From JAHQVI01 sp963727575 (GTDB taxonomy: Bacteria; Pseudomonadota; Alphaproteobacteria; Rhizobiales; Rhodomicrobiaceae), in assembly GCA_963727575.1 (NCBI GenBank), contig CAVSIA010000013.1:7736-71735 (forward strand): a stretch of 64,000 nt of DNA, in the 5' to 3' direction. A program made the translations under genes and the position numbers. Positions 56,004 through 64,000 of the stretch are shown here, piece by piece. How positions within the stretch are numbered: the first letter of the stretch is position 1; every line of letters starts with the position of its first letter. A model generated the notes under the pieces. That model saw only the letters and a list, made by a program, of their open reading frames with translations. It did not search any database and was not told the DNA's origin.

Positions 56004-58909
56004 TCAGACGAGTTGCCGCTTGGCCAGGGCATAGAACGCGCCGCGCTTGTCCATCAACTCCTGGAAGCTGCCTTGCTCGGCGACCCGGCCATGCTCTAGG
56101 ACGATGATCCGGTCGACTTTCTCGATGGTGCTCAGCCGGTGGGCGACGACGATGCGCGTTGCGGTGAGCTTCGCCAGCGTCGAGGTCACGATGGCCTGGG
56201 TCTCGTTGTCGAGCGCGCTGGTCGCCTCGTCCAGCAGCAGAATACGGGGTTTGCGGATGAAAGCCCGCGCGATCATCAGCCGCTGGCGCTCGCCGCCCGA
56301 AATGGTGGCGGACCCTTCGCTGACGAAGGTCTGCATCCCCATCGGCATGGCGCGGATCGTTGCGGCAAGCCCCGTCTGCTCGGCGGCCTCCCAGGCGTCG
56401 TCCTGCGAGTAATTGCCATTGTTGACGATGTTCTCGAACAGGCTGGCCGGCAGGAGCTGCCCGCGCTGCAGGACGACGCCGATCTGTCGGCGCAGCAGAT
56501 AGAGGTCGAGATCGTCGATATTCTTGCCGTCATAAGCGACTTCGCCGGATTTCGGGCCGCTCGAAACCGAGCAGAAGCCGGATCAGCGTCGACTTGCCCG
56601 CGCCCGACGGGCCGACGATGGCAACGTACTCGCCGGCGCGGATGTCGAGATCGAGACCGTCGAGAATAGCAGGACCGTCCGCGTCATAGCGGAAGCGAAT
56701 GCCGCGCAGGTTGACCGCGCCGGCAAGCTCGCCGGGGTCGGTGCGCCCGGCCGCATCCTCGGGCACGGTTTCCAGGATCGGCTTGGCGCGTTCGTAAAGC
56801 GGCACCGCGACCGAGGCCGTCACCAGCGCCGAGACCATGCCCATCATCATGCCGAGAAACTGGCCGAACGCGGCGTTGAAAGCGACGAAGTCGGCGGTGT
56901 CGATCTTGTCGGCGAACAGCACGATGCCCATCAGGATGGCCAGCATTGCCAGCGGTTGAAACACCTGGTTGAGCACGGTGATCTGGCATTGCGGGATGGC
57001 TGAGCGGAAACTGTGGCGCGTCACCTGGGCGAACTGCTCGGCCCAATTGGCGAAAGCGCGCGGCGTGGCGCCGGCAACCTGCAATTTCGACGCGGCCGTG
57101 AGCAATTGCAGCTCGCGGCCGATGAGGTGTCCCTGCGTCCGGAACAGATCCCGCTGCGCGCGGACCATCGACCATACGATGAAACAGGTGCACAGGAGTA
57201 CAAGACCGACCGCGAGGATGGCCACCAGCGTCAGGCGCCAGCTGTAATAAGCCATGATCGCGAGGCTCAGGACCGATGCGACGCCTGCCACCACGGCGCC
57301 GATCAACGCGCCGCCGAGCGCGGCGCTGAGCCAGTTGATGCTGAGCGCGCGATTGGCCAGGTCGCCCGCCGACATGCCGCCGAAGAAACCGGCTGGCATA
57401 TTGATCAGCCGGTCCCATAGCGCGTTCTGCAGCCCGGAGTCCATAGCGCCACGCAGCCGAAGCAATGTCAGCATACGGACAAGCGCGAAGGTAAAGCTGG
57501 CAATCGCCGCTCCGGACAACAGAGCGAGGAGTTGGCCGAGCTGCGCGAGCTGGGCGTTCGGAATGACGCGTCCGACGATCGTGCCTGCGAGCACCGGCAT
57601 CAACAGCCCGAGAAGGGCGGCCGCGACGGTAGCGATGACGATCGTTAGCAGCGGGCCGGATTGCCGGCGCAGGGCGAAGCGGAGCAGCGAGGAGACTGTC
57701 AGCGGGTCGGAGGGCAGCGACCAGTAAAGAGCGAATGCCGTGGCGTCGATCCGCGCGCCGAGTGCGGCATCGACGGGCATGCGCGTTCCGCTTGAAGGGT
57801 CGACCGCATCGGCTCCGCGGCCCTTGCGGGGCAGAAGCACGACCGGCTTGGGAGCGCTGTCCTCACCTTCAGCTGGACCGATCAAGGCAAGGCAGGGCGC
57901 GACCTCCGCTTGCCACCAGCGCGATGGCAGCTCGACGGAGCGGATCCGGAAGCGGGAGGCCCGGCCGATGGCTTCGAGCCGGTCGCGGACGGCCCGCGCG
58001 GGCCCACCGCCGGTCTCCGGCGCAACCGCTCTCGCGCCGGCCGTTTCCGCCAGGATCTTGACGGCGCAAAACACCTCTTCATCGTCCCATTGGCTGACCT
58101 GGGTGATCGGTGCGTCGTCGTCGAGCACCCGGTCGAGACGGTGTTGCGCGCGGCGCCAGAGCGTGCGGCCGGCGGCCTGACGTTCGGCAAGGCGGCGCGT
58201 GCAGCTCCTGCTCAGCGGCGAGCAATTGACGGGAAATGAGAGGCAGCAGCGTTTCGCCCAAGGCGCCGAACAGCGCGGCCAGATCGACGCTGCCGTTGCC
58301 GGAGGCGAGCTGAGCCTCTGTCGATCGTGCGTTGAGACTTGCCGGATCCGCCGCCGTGACGAAGCCGTTCGGCGTAACCGGGAGCGGTGTTGCGATGGCG
58401 GCCGGCACCGGGATCGAGCCGAACACCCCGGCTTCCCCGGATACGGCGTTGAGCCACACCACCCCGGATGCCGGGCGCACCGCGCGCCCCGGCGTCAAGC
58501 TCCATAAACCGGTCTCGGCGATAGCGGTGACTTGAGGCGGCTGCGCGATCGTCACCGCGTCGACCACTTGGGTGACCCAGCCATCGATGCCGACGGCCAG
58601 AGCGCCAGCATCCATGGCGCCTGCCGCCTCGACCGTCTCGATCCGCGCGCCCGCGACCGGGACCGCGATCAGACAGATGCCGGCCGCAACGCCGAGCCCC
58701 ACAAGACATCCGCCGTCTTCGACGCGGAACATCGGCAGCCGCATGGCCTTGGCGGCGCCATCGAGGCCGAGCGCGAAGACATCCGCACCGCCGCCGGTCA
58801 TCCGGAAGACCCGGCCCGGCTTGTCCAGGCGCAGTGCGTTCCCCGGCCCGGCATTGCCCTCGGGCCGCGGGGTTTCGGCGGCCTTATTGGGCGGCGATGA
58901 GCCGGGCAT
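56004..58909 (-). CDS. NHLM-type ABC transporter, ATP-binding protein, two frameshifts
   Basis: About 968 residues when joined. N-terminal regulatory-like domain (LRLDKPGRVFRMTGGGADVFAL, which resembles cyclic-nucleotide/forkhead-type folds of this family), a middle linker, a six-helix membrane domain (LLTIVIATVAAALLGLLMPVL onward), and an ATPase domain: Walker A GPSGAGKST, Q-loop around RRQIGVVLQRGQLLPASLFENI, signature TISGGERQRLM, Walker B RILLLDEATSALD. Breaks occur near 58195 and 56565. This is the second ABC subunit of NHLP export systems, lacking a peptidase domain. Its start overlaps the next gene by 26 bp. Confidence 0.85.
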
Positions 58910-61095
58910 AGGCGCCTCCCTTGTTCAAGACCAGTGCGTCGTGCCGGCCGCGCTCGACGACGATGCCGTTCTCAAGCACGAGGATTTCGTCACTGTCGCG
59001 GATCGTGCTCAGCCGATGGGCGACGATGACGCATGTGGCGCCGCGCCGCCGGATGTTGTCGTCGACCAGCTTTTCGGTGACGGGATCGAGCGCGGCTGTG
59101 GCCTCGTCCATCAGCAGGATGCTGGGATCGACAGCAAGCGCACGGGCGATTTCAATCCGCTGCCGCTCGCCGCCGGAAAAATTCCCGCCCTGCTCCTTGA
59201 CGACGGCGTTATAGGCGCCGGGCCGCGCGGCGATGACCTCATGGATCGAGGCATCCTGCGCCGCCCTGACCACGCGCGGCTGCGGGATTGCGGCATCCCA
59301 GAGAGTGATGTTGTCGCGGATCGTCGCCTCGAACAGATTGACGTCCTGATCGACCACGGCCACGGAATTGCCGAACACCGCCGGATCGATGTTGCGGATC
59401 GGCTCGCCATCGAACAGGACCTCGCCCTCCCATGGCGCATAGAGACCACTCAGCAGACGGATGATCGTGGATTTGCCGCTGCCGGAGAGGCCGACCACCG
59501 CGACCCGCGATCCGGGCGCGATCGTCAGGCTGAAATCGCGGATCAGCGGTTCGGCGAGCGGGTTGTAGCCGAAGGTGACGCCCTTGATCTCGATGAGACC
59601 GCTAAGCTTGGCGGTGCTGCTGGCGCGGATCGCCAACTGATCCTCGGGCGGCGTCACCGCGCGAGGGTAGCGCAGCACATCGTCGAGGCGGGCGAGATCG
59701 CCCATCGCGCCCTGCAATTTGCTGCCCAGCTCGACGAGACGCGTGATCGGAAAATTGAATGCCACGAGCAGCGCCTGAAACGCCACAAGTTCGCCGATGG
59801 TCATATGGCCGCTGATGACCCGCTCCGCGCCGATGCCGAGCACGGCGATATTGCCGAGCGCGGCAAAGAAAGTCGGCAGCACCCCGACCACGGCGAAAAC
59901 GCCGCCGAGTTCCTGGCCGAGATTGACGAACCGTGTCTGATAGCCGGCGAAGCGCTCGAACAGCGCGCCTTCCGAGCCGCTCGCCTTGACCGTCTCGATG
60001 CCGGTGATGCCGTTCATGGCCACCGCGTAAAGCTTGCCGCCGTCCTGGGCGAGCCGCCGGTTGCCGTCCTCCTGCCTGCGCCAGACGACCATGAGCGCCG
60101 TCAGGTTGAGCAGCCCGAAGGCGACGCCCACCGCGCCGACGACCAGATCGTAGCTCAACATCATCGCGGCGAAGAAAGCCACGCTCACCATGTTGACGAG
60201 ATCGGTGCCGATCTCGCCGGAGATCAGACGCGCAAGCCGCCGGTTGGCCTCGATGCGCTCCACGAGGTCTCCGGCATAGCGCTGGGAGAAAAACTCAGCA
60301 GGCAGATTGAGAAGATGCCAGACCAGCTTGCCGCCGTCGACACGCCGAGCCGCATCTCCAGCCGCAATAAGGTCCGCTGCTGCATGACCGACAGGAGCCA
60401 GAGCACGCCCACCGTTGCGATGAACACCGCGACCAGGGGGCGCAGCCAGGAGCTGTGTCCGGCAATCAGATAGTCGTCGACGAAGATCTTCGTCAGCCCC
60501 GGAATGACGATGCCGGGAATGGCGAGCAGCAGGCTGATCAGCACGATGAAGGTTACTGTGTCCGCGGCGCCTGCATCCTCTGCCACAGCGAGCGCAGCAC
60601 ATGGGGACGTTCGCCGCCGGTCTTGAAATCCGGTCCCGGCTCGAAAGTCAGGACAATGCCGGTGAAGCCCTTGTCGAAATCCTCCCAGGCGATACGCCGT
60701 CGCCCGAGCGCGGGATCGTTGACGAGAACGCTGGTCCGGCTAAAGCCCTCGACCACCAGAAAATGATTGAAATTCCAATAGATGACCTGAGGCAGCGGCA
60801 TCCCCGGCAGCGCGTCCGGCTCTTTGCGGAAGCCCTTCGCGTCGAGGCCGTAGGTACGAGCGGCTTTGACCACGTTCAGCGCGCTGCTTCCGTCGCGCGT
60901 CACCCCGCAGGACCCGCGCAGCTCTTCCAGCGGCACCCAGCGGCCGAAAAAAGCCAATACCATCGCCAGGCTGGCCGCCCCGCATTCGACCGCTTCCATT
61001 TGCAGGACGGTCGGCGTGCGCACCCGCGCCGGCTTGATGCGCGGCAGCGGAGCGGTCCGGGCGGGAGCGGCATTCGTCGCAGCGGTCATGGACAT
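58884..61095 (-). CDS. NHLM-type ABC transporter with C39 peptidase domain, two frameshifts
   Basis: About 736 residues when joined. N-terminal C39 cysteine peptidase: LQMEAVECGAASLAMVL (catalytic Cys), NFNHFLVVEGF (His) and VNDPALG (Asp); it should cut the precursor after Gly-Gly. Then the membrane domain (FIVLISLLLAIPGIVIPGLTKIFV) and ATPase: Walker A GLSGSGKST, signature NFSGGERQRIE, Walker B ILLMDEATAALD, and H-loop VAHRLS. Breaks near 60565 and 60340. Two ATG codons (61095, 61089) are possible starts; GAGG precedes the first. Four bases after the adaptor stop. Confidence 0.88.
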
Positions 61096-61099
61096 CGCC

Positions 61100-62337
61100 T
61101 CACCCGGCCGATGAGCTGAGACCGAGGAGCCGGCGCAAAGCCGGAATCACGAGGCTGGCCGGCGGCTGTTCGCGCACCGTCACGTCGGCACCGGCGAGAG
61201 CCCCCTCGCGGACCAGGGTCGATGGGCCGCGCCCGGACGACCATTTCAGCCCCGAAGGCGTCGAGGGGTCGCTGGCAAGATCGACGCGGACCTCGATACG
61301 CGGCCCCGACTGGAGAAAATCGCGGGCGAGATCGGTGTCGTTGAGCTGCCGCTGGATCGAGGCCTGGCTCGCCGGATAGGGCGATACGGATACCACCTGG
61401 CCGATCACCGTGCCGTATTCGTCGGTGCGCACCGTGCTCGGCATGATCCGGGCGACCATGCCCGGCTTGATCGATTCACCGCTCGTTGCGGGAATGTAGA
61501 TCACCGCGCTTAAGGCCGGATCGCCGTAGCTGATCGTCAGAATGTGCGTATCCGCCGTAATGTTGTCGCCGGGATTGACCTCGATCTCGGTCACGCGTCC
61601 GGTCTCCAGGGCGATCACCGTTCGCGCTTCGTCGAGCGTGTCGCGCGCGGATGTGACATCGCTTTCCGCCTCGATGATCGAAAGGTCGATCTGGTTGAGC
61701 GCCTGATCCCTCTGGCTTGTCAGTGCCATCGTCTGACTGTCCAGGCCCTTGGCTTTGACCGCGAGATCGTCGCGGCGCGCGACAGCTTCGAAATAGTTTT
61801 GGCGGACCTGGTCGAGACGGGTTTTCGTGGTCAGGCCGCCGTTGAAAAGCGTCTGCGTGGCGTCGAGCTCGCTCTTGGCGGCGGTCACGCTTTCGTTGGC
61901 GTCTTGCAGGATTTTCTGCGTGGTGCTGCGTTGCAGCTCGATGCTCGCCTGCTGAGCGGGCAAATATTTGGCCCAATAGGTAACGAGCTGGGCGCGCTGT
62001 TGACGCAGCGAGGAGAGCTTGCGCTCGGCGGCGACCAGCCGATCCCTGCCGGCGGTCAAGCGAAGGCGCGCGACGACCTGTCCCTTGTTCACCGCATCGC
62101 CGGCCCGGACCAGATCTCGGCAACCTCCGCGCTGGCTTCGGCGGTCACGGCAACGGTACCTCCAGCCTTGCGCAACAGAATGCCCTTGCCCGTCACTGTC
62201 GTCGGCACCGTGCCGAGGAAGCCCCACGCAACGCCGGCGAAAATGATCGTCGCGATGCCGGCGAGCGCAAGCCACTCGGGCTTGCCGACCACCTTGAGCG
62301 GCGCGGCAAAGCCCTCGGGCGAGCTCGCATTCGTCAT
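61100..62337 (-). CDS. NHLM-type HlyD-like secretion adaptor, one frameshift
   Basis: Membrane-fusion protein of the peptide exporter. ATG 62337 (MTNASSPEGFAAPLKVV); one membrane helix (WLALAGIATIIFAGVAWGFLG); split biotinyl-lipoyl-like halves, first GKGILLRKAGGTVAVTA then, after a break near 62110, VRAGDAVNKGQVVARL; long alpha-helical hairpin (AAERKLSSLRQQRAQLV, AKSELDATQTLFNGG); and C-terminal beta domain. Joined length about 412 residues. First gene of the exporter operon. Confidence 0.85.
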
Positions 62338-62720
62338 AGCCTGCTGACGAAAGATCGGAACTCGTCCCAGCTAGCCTTCTCGTTCCGGATCGACCCGGCC
62401 GGCCCCGGACATGGGAGACCAACCGTCGTGGAAACCGACCACCAAGCGACAGGCTTACCTTAGCAACCTACAATTGAGATTTGATTGCATCGATCGGGCG
62501 CGTGCGTTTGCGCAGCCGCGATGCGGTGCCGGTGTTTTTCGCTCGCATGGTGAAAGCGCCATTAACGCCGCCTGCGCATGGGCAGGGCCGTCGTCGGGAC
62601 CATGCCGGGACGGGCGGAGCTCGCGATGGCGGACGGGGACCGCGACATAGGGATTGACGAACAGGGCTCTAAGGCCCCATCTTTCAATTCTGGTTCAACA
62701 AACTGAAAGGAGGTGGTCAA
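62338..62720. promoter_or_regulatory. Divergent intergenic region between exporter operon and small ORF
   Basis: 383 bp. An AT-richer stretch at 62455-62490 contains AATTGTAGG (minus strand, 62467-62475), 130-138 bp before the adaptor ATG. TTGACG at 62653-62658 is a possible -35 for the small plus-strand ORF. No start site is proven. Confidence 0.35.
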
Positions 62721-62795
62721 ATGTCTCATTGTCCAGCGTCGCTCGAGGCGCATCTTGTGAGCATGGCCTCTCCCCGGGAGATCGGCCGCGCATAA
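62721..62795 (+). CDS. 24-residue ORF with strong ribosome site, function unknown
   Basis: ATG 62721 is preceded by AAAGGAGGTGG, close to the full anti-Shine-Dalgarno complement, and the ORF (begins MSHCPASLEAHL, ends REIGRA) is followed 28 bp later by a strong terminator. So a short dedicated transcription unit is likely. The peptide has one Cys near the N-terminus and is not hydrophobic. It could be a small protein, a leader peptide, or an unrelated small RNA. It resembles no family I know. Confidence 0.6.
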   Translation: MSHCPASLEAHLVSMASPREIGRA

Positions 62796-62822
62796 GATCG
62801 CGCCGCAAGTGGCTGACAATGG

Positions 62823-62852
62823 AAAGGCCGTCCCATCAGGGGCGGCCTTTTC
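62823..62852 (+). terminator. Strong intrinsic terminator after the 24-residue ORF
   Basis: AAAGGCCGTCCC (62823-62834), loop ATCA, GGGGCGGCCTTT (62839-62850) and continuing T: a 12-bp stem with one G-T pair. Confidence 0.88.
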
Positions 62853-62878
62853 ATATCGCGCAGGTCTGAGCGGCGCCG

Positions 62879-62996
62879 CTAAAGCGGGATCACCTTGGAT
62901 AGACGCAACGTCGCGCTGCTTCGACTGCTCAAAATTCCCTTGCTGATGGCGTGATCGGACGGAAAACCGGTTTCCACTTTTCCTGATCACGCTCTA
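62879..62996 (+). repeat. Dispersed palindromic intergenic repeat, copy 3
   Basis: Starts TAAAGCGGGATCACCTTGG and ends GCGTGATCGGACGGAAAACC...CACTTTTCCTGATCACGCTCTA. The last two bases overlap the stop codon of the SDR gene. Same family as copies 1 and 2. Confidence 0.75.
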
Positions 62997-63690
62997 CAGC
63001 ACGCCGGGAAACGCGCCGCCGTCGATCAGAATGCTCTGGCCGGTGATGAAGCCGGCCGGCGGAGCACAGAAAAGCGCAGGCCTGGCCGAACTCGTCGGGG
63101 TCGCCGAAACGGCTGGCGGGGATCGCGAGCAGGCGCCCTGTGGCGGAGGCCGTCATGGCCCTGCATCTTCGCCGAGGCCTCTTGTCCGTCGAGCAGCCGG
63201 CCCGTGTCGAAAGGCCGGGCAGAAGGAAGTTGATCGTCACATTGTGCTTCGATGACGGAGCGCGCAACGCCCGCGAGGAAGCCGGTCAGGCCGGCTCGGG
63301 CGCCGCTCGACAGGTCGAGGCCGGGGAGCGGCATCTTGACCGAGGCCGAGGTGATGCTGACGATGCGGCCGAAGCGGCGTTCGCACATGCCGTCGACGAC
63401 CAGCTGGATCAGCTCGATCGGTGAAATCATGTTCGCCACCAGCCCGGCGCATGCGTCGCGGTCGAGGTCGCGGAAATCGCGGAAGGGCGGGCCGGCATTG
63501 TTGTTGACGAGGACGTCCACCTGCGGCCGGCGCTCAGAAGCGCATCCTGCCCTTCGCGTGTGCGGAGACGGCGACGATCGTCAGCCGTCCGCGCCGGTCT
63601 GGTTGCGGATGTCGGCTCCGCCTCTTCCAGCGCGGCGGATCTGCACCAGCACGGGGGCATCTGGGGAAGCCGGCGGACCGGTTACCCGGT
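62995..63690 (-). pseudogene. Short-chain dehydrogenase/reductase, heavily frameshifted
   Basis: Fragments of one SDR gene occur in several frames: VDVLVNNNAGPPFRDF, GRIVSITSASVKMPLPGLDL, VTINFLLPG, FDTGRLLDGQEASAKM, RLLAIPASRFGDPDEFG and, at the end, GFITGQSILIDGGAFPGVL with stop at 62997-62995. At least four indels occur between 63050 and 63260, and more upstream. The active-site Tyr-x-x-x-Lys is replaced by a SSGARAG-like stretch. The N-terminal cofactor motif is not readable. Either a decaying gene or poor sequence quality. Confidence 0.55.
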
Positions 63691-64000
63691 CCTGGCGTTC
63701 TACGACCGGGCGCCCGCTTCCTGGACCGTCGTCTGGCAGAACAGCAACCTCTCTCTTTACCGGGTGGGCGGCCCGGCCCGCGGGCATCCGCCCGCTGAGC
63801 CGAATCATGTCAGTGCGATCACGCAGGCCGGTACCGGACCGGGTCCAACTGGAGACCGGACAGGCGCCGCGAGCAGTAGGGGTCGACGGGGCCGGGGCGT
63901 GTCCGACTCCGAGCCGGGAGGATGGAAGATGGCGTTGAAGGCGCACGCGGTCCGTTGAGGCCGCGAGGGTCCTACGCATCACTGGCCGATTTGGACGTGG
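63691..64000. other. Unassigned end of window
   Basis: 310 bp with open frames on both strands but no convincing gene. The SDR N-terminus should lie here if complete. A plus-strand frame reads WTVVWQNSNLSLYRVGG, vaguely like the tail of a membrane glycosyltransferase, but this is too weak to call. Confidence 0.3.

Noticed and set aside
58572..60473. 633-codon plus-strand open frame opposite the ABC transporter genes
   Set aside because: His/Arg/Asp-rich shadow of two clear ABC transporter coding regions on the minus strand.
63560..63958. Plus-strand frame resembling the end of a glycosyltransferase (WTVVWQNSNLSLYR)
   Set aside because: Similarity is vague, the region is of doubtful quality, and it overlaps the SDR remnant on the other strand.

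Overview
The window looks like chromosomal DNA from a GC-rich alphaproteobacterium of the order Hyphomicrobiales (Rhizobiales). The evidence is the trpF-trpB-trpA-accD-folC gene order, an AccD whose N-terminal zinc ribbon has lost most of its cysteines, the lapA-ihfB-sppA-rpsA-cmk-aroA-TIGR02300 block, the gor / DUF2059 / rpiA block, a PhaR-type PHB regulator, and several copies of a long palindromic intergenic repeat typical of this order. Genus cannot be decided from the window.

Layout. 0-0.8 kb: end of a multisubunit Na+/H+ antiporter operon (mnhE-F-G). 1.5-6.8 kb: tryptophan, fatty acid and folate genes on the minus strand. 7.2-13.4 kb: RidA, LapA, IHF-beta, SppA, ribosomal protein S1, CMP kinase, EPSP synthase. 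13.6-27.2 kb: TIGR02300 protein, L-2-hydroxyglutarate oxidase, a TonB-like protein beside an outer-membrane barrel, glutathione reductase, DUF2059 proteins, rpiA, succinate-semialdehyde dehydrogenase, gph, acetyltransferases. 27.3 kb: tRNA-Val(CAC). 27.9-29.4 kb: a complete IS5/IS1182-like insertion sequence. 29.6-34.6 kb: chemoreceptor, small stress-type proteins, methyltransferase, glyoxalase II. 34.9-41.8 kb: NYN-domain nuclease, DMT exporter, PHB genes phaB, phaA and phaR, CAP lipoprotein. 42.1-51.4 kb: D,D-carboxypeptidase, an unknown secreted protein, ammonium transporter, DctPQM TRAP transporter, DMT exporter, 3-methyladenine glycosylase.

The most interesting region is 51.7-62.3 kb, all on the minus strand: a ribosomal peptide (RiPP) cluster of the azole-forming (TOMM) class with an NHLP-type precursor. 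It encodes a precursor with a nitrile-hydratase-like leader, a Gly-Gly site and the nine-residue core SLNCCCCSC; a SagB-type azoline dehydrogenase; a fused leader-binding/YcaO cyclodehydratase; and an export system of two ABC transporters (one with a C39 leader peptidase) and an HlyD-like adaptor. Predicted logic: YcaO cyclises Cys/Ser, SagB oxidises to thiazole/oxazole, and the peptidase-transporter cleaves after GG and exports the product. A 24-codon ORF with a strong ribosome site and its own terminator lies divergently just upstream.

Caution on quality. About sixteen genes are interrupted by one apparent single-base indel each (two in each ABC gene of the cluster), with coding resuming cleanly in another frame; an SDR gene at 63 kb carries at least four. 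Most are probably sequencing or assembly errors, but they are denser in the RiPP cluster, so real decay there cannot be excluded. I annotate these as single genes and give the approximate break point.
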